Shown: piece after piece, positions 1-7,424 of the stretch
How positions within the stretch are numbered: position 1 is the stretch's first letter
Layout of the letters: each line of letters opens with the position of its first letter
From: Acetobacteraceae bacterium
GTDB taxonomy: Bacteria > Pseudomonadota > Alphaproteobacteria > Acetobacterales > Acetobacteraceae
NCBI GenBank assembly: GCA_025360065.1
Contig: JANYCX010000005.1
Span: 1 to 45,087, forward strand
Length of the DNA stretch: 45,087 nt
Direction: 5' to 3'
Made by a program: the position numbers and the translations under genes
The notes under the pieces: model-generated
Databases searched by the model: none
What the model was told of the DNA's origin: nothing
The model's input: the letters and a program-made list of their open reading frames with translations, nothing else

Positions 1-134
1 GCCCAGCAAGTGGGCCGCTGGCAAGGCCACGATTGTGTCCAAAACTGGACGAAGCGTGGGCCGTAAATGGGACGAAGATTGGGCCGAAAATCTTTTTTGA
101 TACGCATGATGCATTGATATTAAACGATTTATTT
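1..134. other. left-edge non-coding stretch with a 23-bp imperfect tandem repeat
   Basis: No credible gene is visible before the tRNA. Two adjacent 23-bp units at about 40-85 match at roughly 18 of 23 positions; both contain GGACGAAG and TGGGCCG. They may be the remains of a duplication or of an element that continues to the left of the window. No function is assigned. Confidence 0.35.
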
Positions 135-224
135 TGGCGGATGGGGTGGGATTCGAACCCACGGTACGCTCACACGTACGGCGGTTTTCAAGACCGCTGC
201 CTTAAACCACTCGGCCACCCATCC
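135..224 (-). tRNA. tRNA-Ser (anticodon TGA)
   Basis: Read on the minus strand, the 90-nt RNA has a 7-bp acceptor stem (GGATGGG with CCCATCC), a D arm starting TGGCCGAG, and an anticodon arm GCGGT-CTTGAAA-ACCGC giving TGA. A long variable arm (TACG/CGTA) marks it as class II. The T arm contains GGTTCGAATCC and the 3' CCA is encoded. It reads UCA-type serine codons. tRNA-Ser genes are common integration sites, but no integrase or att duplication is visible here. Confidence 0.97.
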
Positions 225-445
225 TACGTCGCTGCGAGCAGCGCGCGAACCGACAATACATCCATGCCGCCGGACATGAAAGGGCGACCCTATACGCTTC
301 ACCAGGATCGCACGGCGCTCGGTTTCGCGGTGATGGCGTTCGGCCTGCGACTGACCTATAGCCGTGTGCTGCAGACCCCGCAGTTTCGGCGCCAGAAGGG
401 CCGGTTGCGCCAGGTCGGTTCACTCGCACGAGGGGTTCGGTTTTC

Positions 446-1279
446 ATGAAAATTGCTGTTATCGCACCAGGAATGATGGGCGCGGCGGTGGCCCAGCGGC
501 TGCACGCGTGCCGGGCGATGGTGGCTGTTACCCTCGAAGGGCGGAGCGCGGAATCTGCCGCTCGAGCCACCGGGTTGATGCTGTTTCCGACCGAGGCGGC
601 GCTCGCGTCCTGGGCCGATGTGGTTCTGTCAATCCTCCCGCCGGGCAATGCCTTGGCACTTGCGCGGCGGCTGGCACCTGTCCTGGTGCCTCGCGGTGAT
701 GCAGTCATATTCGCAGACTGCAATGCGGTCAGCCCCGCTACTGTGGCTGGTGTCGCGGGCGCTCTACCTGGGGTCGCTTTCGTCGATATCGGCATCATCG
801 GCGGCCCACCGCGCGGCGATGATGCTGGCCCGCGGCTCTATGCATCGGGGGAAGCGGCGCCTCGTCTTGACGAACTCTGCCAGCGCGGCATCGATTTCCG
901 CATCATCCCCGGTGGCATCGGTGCGGCCTCGGCGCTGAAGATGGGCTATGCCGGCATCACCAAGGGCATCACCGCGCTCGGCGCTGCCATGGCGCTAGGG
1001 GCGACCGAAGCCGGGGCCGCCGACGCATTGCGCATGGAACTCGCCGCGAGCCAGCCGGAGATTTTGCGCTACCTGCAACGATCAGTGCCCGACATGTTCC
1101 CCAAAGCCTATCGCTGGGTGGCCGAAATGGAGGAAATCTCGACATTTCTGGGTGAAAGCCCAGCGGCCCCGATCTATGAAGGTGCTGCCCGGCTTTACGC
1201 CGAGATCGCCGCCGACCAATCTGTCCCACGGCAAGCGGGTGGGGTTGCCCAGCTTCGCCATTTCTATCGCAAGGATTAA
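446..1279 (+). CDS. NAD(P)-dependent oxidoreductase, 6PGDH / 3-hydroxyisobutyrate dehydrogenase-like
   Basis: A 277-residue cytoplasmic protein of the beta-hydroxyacid dehydrogenase superfamily. The N-terminal Rossmann domain (about 1-150) opens with KIAVIAPGMMGAAVA. The first glycine of the usual GxGxxG is alanine here, while the later glycines are kept. The stretch DVVLSILPPG matches the loop after the second Rossmann half in this family. The C-terminal helical domain (about 165-270) contains ALKMGYAGITKG, which holds the likely catalytic lysine, and resembles the DUF1932 type. The ATG follows GAGGGG. The next gene starts 5 nt after the stop, so the two are probably co-transcribed. The substrate is unknown; small hydroxy acids are typical of the superfamily. 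Confidence 0.85.
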   Translation: MKIAVIAPGMMGAAVAQRLHACRAMVAVTLEGRSAESAARATGLMLFPTEAALASWADVVLSILPPGNALALARRLAPVLVPRGDAVIFADCNAVSPATVAGVAGALPGVAFVDIGIIGGPPRGDDAGPRLYASGEAAPRLDELCQRGIDFRIIPGGIGAASALKMGYAGITKGITALGAAMALGATEAGAADALRMELAASQPEILRYLQRSVPDMFPKAYRWVAEMEEISTFLGESPAAPIYEGAARLYAEIAADQSVPRQAGGVAQLRHFYRKD

Positions 1280-1284
1280 CCGCC

Positions 1285-1743
1285 ATGACCATCGATGCCC
1301 GCCTCGCCGAACTCGGCCTGATCCTTCCGCCACCGCCCAAGCCCGGTGGCAATTACGTGCCGTTCCGCATCGGCGGCGGGTTGTTGTTCCTGTCGGGCGT
1401 GGGGCCGCGCCACCCGGATGGCACCAGCATGGTCGGCGTGGTGGGCGCCGATGTGTCGGTCGAAACCGCGTATCAGGCGGCAAGGCTGTGCGGGCTGAAC
1501 CTGCTTAGCAACATCAAAATGGCCCTGGGCAGCCTGGACCGGGTCGATGCCATTCTCAAAGTGCTCGGCATGGTCAATGCGGTGCCGGATTTCACCCAGC
1601 ATCCGGCGGTGATCAATGGCTGCACCGATCTGTTCGTCGAAGTGTTTGGCGAAAATGGCCGTCCGGCCCGCAGTGCTGTTGGCATGGGCAGCCTGCCAGG
1701 ACGAATATCGGTGGAGGTTGAGGCGATCGTGGCGATCCGATGA
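1285..1743 (+). CDS. RidA/YjgF-family protein
   Basis: A 152-residue protein of the YjgF/YER057c/UK114 (RidA) fold. LFLSGVGP near the start, AARLCGLNLLSNIKMALGSL in the middle and the C-terminal GMGSLPGRISVEVEAIVAI match the family. The arginine in GSLPGRISVEVEAI is at the position of the conserved RidA arginine that contacts the acid group in 2-aminoacrylate deaminases. This longer subgroup is often annotated as endoribonuclease L-PSP, but deamination or reactive-intermediate clearance is equally possible. It lies 5 nt after the dehydrogenase gene and overlaps the next gene by ATGA, which suggests one three-gene transcript. Confidence 0.85.
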   Translation: MTIDARLAELGLILPPPPKPGGNYVPFRIGGGLLFLSGVGPRHPDGTSMVGVVGADVSVETAYQAARLCGLNLLSNIKMALGSLDRVDAILKVLGMVNAVPDFTQHPAVINGCTDLFVEVFGENGRPARSAVGMGSLPGRISVEVEAIVAIR

Positions 1744-2093
1744 AGGCAGGGCTGCCAGGCCTATTTGTTCTGCTTGCGCTGGCCAGCCCGGCGGTCGCGC
1801 AATCATTCGCACCGATCACGGTGGTAAAGTCGCCTAATCCCGCTTACGGCCAGATCATTCGGATCACACCCAAGGTCGGCTCGGTGGATGTCCGCGTGAT
1901 CACCGTCGATCGCGGGCGCTGCCGCGCGGTCAGTGCGGCACTGATGGGCAATGAAGGGGTGCTGTCCACCAAAATGCCATTTCAGCTCGGGTTCAATCGC
2001 TGGGTGAAGGTCGAGGTCTTTGGGGGTGCCTGTCCCGCTCATGAAGTGCAAATCGAAACTGGGTCCGGCCGATGGGAATTCCGCCTCGATTGA
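1740..2093 (+). CDS. small secreted protein of unknown function
   Basis: A 117-residue protein starting inside the end of the RidA-like gene (ATGA overlap), so probably translationally coupled. Residues 1-20 form a signal peptide (hydrophobic LPGLFVLLALASP, then AVA-Q cleavage), so export to the periplasm is expected. The mature part of about 97 residues looks beta-rich and has two cysteines (in GRCRAV and GGACPAH) that could form a disulfide. I recognise no family. Confidence 0.7.
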   Translation: MKAGLPGLFVLLALASPAVAQSFAPITVVKSPNPAYGQIIRITPKVGSVDVRVITVDRGRCRAVSAALMGNEGVLSTKMPFQLGFNRWVKVEVFGGACPAHEVQIETGSGRWEFRLD

Positions 2094-2110
2094 CGACGCG
2101 AAGACCTTCC

Positions 2111-2941
2111 TTACGAAACCTCCGCCAGAAATCCCTCGACCAGCGCATTAAACACCGCCGGCCGCTCGAAATAGCCCGAATGTCCGGCCTGCGGAATTTG
2201 CGCAAACCGTGCGCCCGGGTTCATCGCCGCCACGGCTTCGAGCGCGACTGGCGGGATCACCATGTCTTCGGCGTTGGCAATGAACAGCACCGGGCAAGTG
2301 ACCTGGGCCAGATCGGACGGCGCGCGAACCCGGCCCGCCATCAGCTTCATCCGTAAGGCGATCTTGTCGAGTCCTGCATTCTGATCGTCAATATGCTTGT
2401 ACAGCAGGTACTTATCTGGTTGTTCAGTGGCCATCCGGCGTCCGCCAGCCGGGTGGATGCCGGCTGCCATATAATCGGCCATCGCCGCATTGCTGTCGGT
2501 TTCCCAGGCGGCGAGGTGGGGCAGGAAATCGGCGCGGATCTGCTTGGGATCGATGCTGCCGGTGGTTGCCGCCAGCACCATCGCGCGTAATCCGGCAGGA
2601 TTGCCGAGCGCGTGTTCGACACTGGTCCAGCCACCCATTGATTGCGCCACCAACCGATAATCGGTGAGGCCGAGATGGGCAACCAGGGCGGCGAGGTCGG
2701 CGGCATATTGGGCCGGATCGGGGCCATCTTGCGGCATGCTGGACGGGGCGAAGCCGCGATGGGCGAAGGTGATGCACGTATAATGCGGCGCGAAATGCGC
2801 GACCTGCTGATACCACGACATGTGATTGCCGCCGAGACCATGGGCGAAAATGATCGCCTTGCCGCTGCCGGTGATTTCATAGGCGATGCTGCAATCCGGG
2901 CGGGCAAGGGTGCCAAGGCGGCGGGGCGGTGGGTTGACCAT
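2111..2941 (-). CDS. alpha/beta hydrolase
   Basis: A 276-residue alpha/beta-hydrolase-fold enzyme. Visible elements are the oxyanion-loop HGLGGN (residues 34-39), the nucleophile elbow AQSMGG with Ser101, an acid in FIANAEDMVIPP and the catalytic histidine in AGHSGYFERP. The frame is open further upstream, but ATG 2941 is preferred because AGGAG sits 7-8 nt before it and a longer form would run into the Sel1 gene. It is last in a tight minus-strand set with the Sel1 and DsbA-like genes. An esterase or 3-oxoadipate-enol-lactonase-like role is possible; the substrate is not predictable. Confidence 0.88.
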   Translation of the reverse strand: MVNPPPRRLGTLARPDCSIAYEITGSGKAIIFAHGLGGNHMSWYQQVAHFAPHYTCITFAHRGFAPSSMPQDGPDPAQYAADLAALVAHLGLTDYRLVAQSMGGWTSVEHALGNPAGLRAMVLAATTGSIDPKQIRADFLPHLAAWETDSNAAMADYMAAGIHPAGGRRMATEQPDKYLLYKHIDDQNAGLDKIALRMKLMAGRVRAPSDLAQVTCPVLFIANAEDMVIPPVALEAVAAMNPGARFAQIPQAGHSGYFERPAVFNALVEGFLAEVS

Positions 2942-2951
2942 CGAATATCTC

Positions 2952-4712
2952 CTATTTTTCCAGCCAGGCGAGCCATGCCTCTGCCGCTTTGTTGCCGCTG
3001 GCGGCGGCGGTTTGAAACATCTTCTTCGCGGCGGGAATATCCTGCTTGGTGCCCCAGCCACGATACAGCATGACGGCGAGGTTGTTCTGCGCGCTCGGCA
3101 GACCATTGTCAGCGGCCACCCGCAAGTGGCGCAGTGCCACGGCATCGGCGGCCGGGTTACCGATGCCGGGCTTCTGCCGCGCCGCCATCAGCAAATCATA
3201 GTAGGTGATGGTACGCTGGATAAAAAAATCGCCATCCTGCTGGGCGCCGAGCTGGAACCAGTGCAAAGCCGCCTCGCGATCAGGATCGGCGCCGCGCCCG
3301 TCATGCACCAGCGCGCCCAACTGCCAGGCTGCCCCCGGCACGCGCTGTTCGGCCGCACGCATCAGCAGCGGCACCGCCACATCGTCATCCTGCTTGACCC
3401 CGTCGCCGCGCAGGAACAGCAGCGCGAGCCGATACTGGGCAATCCCCACCCCTTGTCCGGCGGCATGAAGAAACCATTTCGCCGCCTCGGCACTATCCCG
3501 ATCCGCGCCCCGCCAGCCCGCTTCCAGCAGGGCCGCGAGCCGAATTTGCGCCTCGGCATCGCCGCGCTCGGCGGCACGGCGATACCACACCCGCCCGGCC
3601 GCATCGTCGGCCGGCGTGCCGATCCCGCGTTCATACATCTGGCCAAGCCGGCGCTGGGCGTCTGGCAGTCCGGCCTCGGCGGCGCGTTGGGTCCAGGCCA
3701 ATGCCGCCAGCAGGTCGGCCGGCCCGCCCCGACCGTTGAGCAAATAAAGCCCCAGCGCAGCCATCGCCTGCGGATGGCTCTGGGCCGCGGCGCGCTGCAA
3801 CCACAGCCGGGCAAGCGCGTCGTTGCGCGCCATGCCGCGCCCCTGTTCGAGCAGGGATGCGAGATTGGCCTGCGCCAGCGCCAAACCTTGCTCGGCGGCG
3901 CGCCCGATCCAGCTCGCGGCCTGGACGTCGTCACGGGCGATGCCGGTGCCGGTGGCGAGCAGCATCCCCAGCGCGTTCTGTGCCAGAGCCAGCCCTTGGT
4001 CAGCCGCACGCCGATAGAGCCGGATGGCTTCGGCCGAATCCTGCCGCACGCCGTCACCGGTTTCGACCAGCAAAGCGAGGTTGAACGCGGCGATCGGGAT
4101 ATTCTTCTCCACCGCCAGGCGCAGCCACCTGACCGCCAATGCGGGGTTGCGCGGCACCATCAGGCCTTGGGAATACATCACCCCGAGCCGGTTGGCAGCG
4201 TTGGGTTCGCTCGCCTCGGCAGCCCGGGTCAGATACAGCAGCGCCAACGCGGCATCGCGCGCCAGTCCGTTGCCCTTGGCGTCGGGACCATCGGCATAGA
4301 GCGCGCCGAGGGCCGCAATCGCCGGTGCCGATCCGCGATCCGCGGCTCGATGGAACCAATCCGCCGCCTCGGCGATATTGATCGGTCCGGCGTCGCCACG
4401 TTGCAGCATGAACCCAAGGTTGAATTCCGCGTCGGCAAGCCCCTGTTCGGCGGCGCGGCGAAACCAGGCCAAAGCCGCAGCCGGATCGCGCGGCAGGCCG
4501 CTGCCATGCTGGAGCGCAAACCCGAGCGCGTTTTGCGCCTGCGCGTGGCCCAGCACCGCCGCCTTGCGCAGGGCGGTGAGGGCCGCTTCCGACCGTCCGG
4601 CGCGCAATTCCGCCTGGCTGGTGTCGTAGAACGCCGCTGCGTCATCGGCCGCAGTCGCCAGCCCCGCACTGCCGAGCCAGACCAGAACCCCCGCGATCAG
4701 GCGCCAGTGCAT
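2952..4712 (-). CDS. Sel1-repeat (TPR-like) secreted protein
   Basis: A 586-residue protein with a signal peptide (MHWRLIAGVLVWLGSAGLATA) followed by about thirteen or fourteen Sel1-type repeats of 36-40 residues (pattern LGxxxxxGxGxxxDxxxAxxWxxxAA) to the C terminus. Sel1 arrays form alpha-solenoids that scaffold protein complexes or sense envelope conditions. ATG 4712 overlaps the TGA of the upstream DsbA-like gene; a GTG directly before it (4715) would add one residue. The alpha/beta hydrolase follows 10 nt after its stop. No catalytic domain is present. The pairing with a thiol-oxidoreductase gene is observed, but its meaning is unknown. Confidence 0.9.
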   Translation of the reverse strand: MHWRLIAGVLVWLGSAGLATAADDAAAFYDTSQAELRAGRSEAALTALRKAAVLGHAQAQNALGFALQHGSGLPRDPAAALAWFRRAAEQGLADAEFNLGFMLQRGDAGPINIAEAADWFHRAADRGSAPAIAALGALYADGPDAKGNGLARDAALALLYLTRAAEASEPNAANRLGVMYSQGLMVPRNPALAVRWLRLAVEKNIPIAAFNLALLVETGDGVRQDSAEAIRLYRRAADQGLALAQNALGMLLATGTGIARDDVQAASWIGRAAEQGLALAQANLASLLEQGRGMARNDALARLWLQRAAAQSHPQAMAALGLYLLNGRGGPADLLAALAWTQRAAEAGLPDAQRRLGQMYERGIGTPADDAAGRVWYRRAAERGDAEAQIRLAALLEAGWRGADRDSAEAAKWFLHAAGQGVGIAQYRLALLFLRGDGVKQDDDVAVPLLMRAAEQRVPGAAWQLGALVHDGRGADPDREAALHWFQLGAQQDGDFFIQRTITYYDLLMAARQKPGIGNPAADAVALRHLRVAADNGLPSAQNNLAVMLYRGWGTKQDIPAAKKMFQTAAASGNKAAEAWLAWLEK

Positions 4713-5392
4713 CACGCGGCGCGGCGGCTCAGAACATCATGCGCGTGGCGGAAATTCGCCACCATTTCAGCTGCCGGCTGGGCGCCGGAGAACAGCACAT
4801 GGCCTGACAGGGCAAAGCTCGGCACCCCCGATATTCCAGCATTGCGCGCCATCGCGTCGCCGTTGACCACGATGTCCAAACCGTCGGTGCTCGCAAGCAT
4901 GGCCTGGACCAGCCCCGCCTGCAGCCCGGCGCCATCTGCGATCTCGGCAAGCGTTGCCGCATCGCCAATATCGCGGCCCTCGCAGAAAAATCCCTTGAAC
5001 AGCGCCTCGACCACCGCGTCCTGCACGGTATGCTGCCCGGCGAGCCAGATCACCCGATGGGCGGCAACCGTGTTGGGGGTGCGCGATTGCCGGTTGAGGT
5101 GGAATTCCAGCCCAAGCTTGGCCGCGACGCCGGTGATATTCGCATCGATTTCGGCGCAGCGTTCCGCGCTGCCGAATTTCGCCATCCGGTAGCTCATCCG
5201 GTCGCGCCCTTCGGCGGGCATGTCGGGATTGAGCTGGAACGGGTTCCAATGCACGGAGAATTGCAGCCCGCCCGCTGCAAGTTCAGGCTGGGCCAGTTCG
5301 GGCAGGGCCAATTCGAGCTGGCGCTTGCCGATATAGCACCACGGGCAAATCACGTCCGAAATGATGTCGATGCGATTGAGCTTGCTATCCAT
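4712..5392 (-). CDS. DsbA-family oxidoreductase, FrnE-like
   Basis: A 226-residue thioredoxin-fold protein with an early active site CPWC (Cys16-Cys19) in ISDVICPWCYIGKRQLE and the large helical insertion typical of the DsbA/FrnE/2-hydroxychromene-2-carboxylate isomerase family. The C-terminal GISGVPSFALSGHVLFSGAQP carries the cis-Pro loop (GVP). There is no signal peptide, so it is probably cytoplasmic, as for FrnE-type proteins implicated in thiol redox and polyketide chemistry. ATG 5392 follows AAGGAG with good spacing. It heads the three-gene minus-strand set and diverges from the SDR gene across 70 nt. Confidence 0.88.
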   Translation of the reverse strand: MDSKLNRIDIISDVICPWCYIGKRQLELALPELAQPELAAGGLQFSVHWNPFQLNPDMPAEGRDRMSYRMAKFGSAERCAEIDANITGVAAKLGLEFHLNRQSRTPNTVAAHRVIWLAGQHTVQDAVVEALFKGFFCEGRDIGDAATLAEIADGAGLQAGLVQAMLASTDGLDIVVNGDAMARNAGISGVPSFALSGHVLFSGAQPAAEMVANFRHAHDVLSRRAA

Positions 5393-5462
5393 GATCTGCT
5401 CCTTGTCGGGTGCGGCGTTGGATGCAAGCTTACACTTTTTTGATACTTTGAGGAGGCCTGGA

Positions 5463-6164
5463 ATGGACCGCACGCCGTATCGCTCGGCCTTGATCATCGG
5501 CACCGGGCCGGGGTTAAGCGCCTCGCTCGCCCGCCGCTTTGCCGCCAACGGCATCGCGGTCGCCGTCGCTGCCCGCAATATCGACAAATTAGGCCCGCTT
5601 TGCGCCGAAACCGGGGCCACCGCTTATGCCTGCGACGCGTCCGATCCGGCTTCGGTTGCTGCGATGTTCGCAGCCGTTGATGCCGCCCACGGTGCGCCCG
5701 ATGTCGTGGTCTATAATCCATCCGCCCGTGTGCGCGGACCAATCACGGACCTCGATCCCGAAGCGGTGCGCCGCGCGGTGGAGATCAGTGCTTTCGGGGC
5801 GTTCCTGGCCGCCCAGCAGGCGGCGCGGCGGATGCTGCCGGCCGGGCGTGGTGCGATCCTGTTCACCGGGGCAACCGCCGGGGTGAAGGGCTTTGCGCTC
5901 TCGTCGGTGTTCGCGATGGGTAAATTCGCCATGCGTGGTCTGGCGCAATCGCTCGCCCGCGAATTGTCGCCCCAAGGCATCCATGTCGCCCATTTCGTCA
6001 TCGATGGCGGCATCAGGAGTGCGGCGCGGCCCATCCCCAACGACAACCCGGATAGTTTGCTCGACCCCGATGCCATCGCCGAGAGCTATTGGCACATCAT
6101 GCACCAGCACCGCAGCGCGTGGAGCTGGGAAGTTGAAATACGTCCCTGGGTGGAACGATTCTAA
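5463..6164 (+). CDS. SDR-family protein with Phe in place of the catalytic Tyr
   Basis: A 233-residue Rossmann-fold short-chain dehydrogenase/reductase. The nucleotide-binding start is IIGTGPGLSASLARRFA (11-27), followed by YNPSARVRGP, the SDR NAG-like region, and AILFTGATAG. The active-site YxxxK is FAMGK (Phe150, Lys154), so the general-acid tyrosine is missing. I remember a subgroup of SDRs with FAxAK here, so this may be a lineage trait. The start follows a perfect AGGAGG 7 nt upstream. Its TAA overlaps the ATG of the broken GNAT gene (TAATG), implying an ancestral two-gene unit. Confidence 0.85.
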   Translation: MDRTPYRSALIIGTGPGLSASLARRFAANGIAVAVAARNIDKLGPLCAETGATAYACDASDPASVAAMFAAVDAAHGAPDVVVYNPSARVRGPITDLDPEAVRRAVEISAFGAFLAAQQAARRMLPAGRGAILFTGATAGVKGFALSSVFAMGKFAMRGLAQSLARELSPQGIHVAHFVIDGGIRSAARPIPNDNPDSLLDPDAIAESYWHIMHQHRSAWSWEVEIRPWVERF

Positions 6165-6567
6165 TGGCGGAAATTTTCCTGCGGGCGGCGCGTCCGTCTG
6201 ATGCCGAGGCGGTCGCCGCCTTGCAAAGCCTGCCCGGCGTGCGTTTTGGCACCTTGCGGCTACCCTACCCAGCGCGGAGGACATCGCCAAAGGGCTCGCC
6301 GGGCAGACCGATCATGATCGCGATCTGGTGGTTTGCGCAGACGTCGAAATCGTCGCGATTGGCGGCCTGCAGCGCAGCTTTGGCCGGCGTGGCCATGTTG
6401 GATCGCTGGGGCTGACGCGGATCGAGCTCACCGTGTTTGCCGATAACGCGTCGGCGATTGCGCTCTATCGGAAGTTTCGCTTTGAGGTTGACGGAACCCA
6501 CAGGCGTTATGCGTTGCGCGATGGGGTGTGGGTTGACGCTTTTTTCATGGCGAGGCTGAAGCTGTAG
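6164..6567 (+). pseudogene. GNAT acetyltransferase remnant (frameshift plus internal deletion)
   Basis: The first frame begins MAEIFLRAARPSDAEAV and runs to FGTLRLPYP, the usual GNAT N terminus. At about 6270 one base is missing. The protein continues in another frame with SAEDIAKGLAGQTDHDRDLV and IVAIGGLQ, and ends with IELTVFADNASAIALYRKF, a typical GNAT C terminus. Between GHVGSLG and LTRIELTV about 30 residues expected in this family are absent, including the acetyl-CoA-binding Q/RxxGxG/A motif. Two independent lesions argue for a dead gene. The UAG stop lies in the left arm of the inverted repeat that follows. Confidence 0.85.
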
Positions 6568-6629
6568 GGCGGATGAAATTCGCTGTCTTTCTCGCCCATA
6601 ATGAGGGCGGCGGACTTCATCCGCCCTAC
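6564..6629. repeat. 66-bp inverted-repeat element between convergent genes
   Basis: Perfect 14-bp arms (GTAGGGCGGATGAA at 6564-6577 and its complement at 6616-6629) enclose 38 nt, which contain a smaller CGCCC/GGGCG hairpin. The stop codon of the GNAT remnant (TAG, 6565-6567) and of the convergent racemase gene (TAG on the minus strand, 6626-6628) both lie in the arms. The GTAGGGCGGATGAA core resembles intergenic REP/MITE-like repeats seen in many proteobacteria. It may also act as a bidirectional transcription terminator, but no T-tract follows. Confidence 0.8.
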
Positions 6630-7360
6630 GATAAGGCGTTGAACTCTCTTGGTCTTATGCCCGCATGGAACCAGGTGATCATCGAATAGATGTCGTAGAT
6701 CGGAACCCCCAACGCGTCGCGCAACAGCTTGGCATAGGGCGGCATATTGGTGCATTCCAGCACGATCGCGGCGATATCGGGATGGGCGGCAAGCAGCGCG
6801 CGGCCGGCATCGAGAATATCCTGCGCGGCCAGCCCAACATCCAAATCCTCGCTTTCCGCCTTGATCAACACCCGGAAGAACTCACGCCCGCCCTCAGTGC
6901 CAACGCAGGGGATATCGAGCGGCACGCCGGCAGCGATCAGATGCGCCGGCGTCAGCGACTGGCGGGACACGGTAATCACGCCCACACGCTTGCCCGGCGG
7001 AAGCGTCGCCTGCACCCAGGGCACCTGCATCAACGCACTGGTGGCAACCGGAACCTTCACATGGGCGGCGAGTTCGGCCTGAAACAACGCGAGGAAGCCG
7101 CAATTGGTGGTAATCGCCTCGGCCCCGAGCGCCACCAGATCGGCCGCGGCGGCAAGGAAGTCCGGCAACAACCCAGCAGCCCCTTTCAGCACGACTTTTT
7201 CCGGGCTCGCCCCGCTCACCACCCGGTAGAGCACCGGGAATGGCCAGGTCATCGCATTGCCCATGTCGCCTGGAATCCGCGGGAAACGAGCGTCGAGCAT
7301 CAATATTCCCAACGGCGCGCCGTAGACCGCCTTGCCGCCGCGTGCGATGTAGCCGGCCAA
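6626..7360 (-). CDS. Asp/Glu/hydantoin racemase-family protein
   Basis: A 244-residue protein with the two opposing catalytic cysteines of the aspartate/glutamate racemase superfamily: Cys87 in ITTNCGFL and Cys203 in LECTNMPPYA. Related members begin with a segment like ILMLDARFPRIPGDMGNA, as seen here at 20-36. No ATG fits. TTG 7360 is chosen because GGGAG lies 8 nt upstream; an alternative TTG at 7384 has no ribosome-binding site. It could be an amino-acid racemase, an allantoin/hydantoin racemase or a maleate-isomerase relative. It diverges from the MATE gene across 64 nt and converges on the GNAT remnant. Confidence 0.83.
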   Translation of the reverse strand: MAGYIARGGKAVYGAPLGILMLDARFPRIPGDMGNAMTWPFPVLYRVVSGASPEKVVLKGAAGLLPDFLAAAADLVALGAEAITTNCGFLALFQAELAAHVKVPVATSALMQVPWVQATLPPGKRVGVITVSRQSLTPAHLIAAGVPLDIPCVGTEGGREFFRVLIKAESEDLDVGLAAQDILDAGRALLAAHPDIAAIVLECTNMPPYAKLLRDALGVPIYDIYSMITWFHAGIRPREFNALS

Positions 7361-7424
7361 ATTTGCGTGCTCCCGTCGGATCAAGACGAGAATTTGGCAC
7401 GTTAACCTTGCTTGGGGAATTGCT

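Noticed and set aside
1-224. Genomic island edge at tRNA-Ser
   Set aside because: No integrase, no direct repeat of the tRNA 3' end and no change in codon use are visible within the window.
2886-5192. A 768-codon open frame on the plus strand
   Set aside because: It lies opposite the Sel1, DsbA-like and hydrolase genes, has no recognisable domain, and reflects the GC-rich repetitive codons of the Sel1 array.
5418-5447. TTGGAT and GATACT with an 18-bp spacer as a promoter for the SDR gene
   Set aside because: The predicted transcript start would fall inside the AGGAGG ribosome-binding site, so it is unlikely to be the real promoter.
6894-7400. Minus-strand frame starting with GTG 7400
   Set aside because: It is a different frame of the racemase-family gene and lacks both catalytic cysteines.
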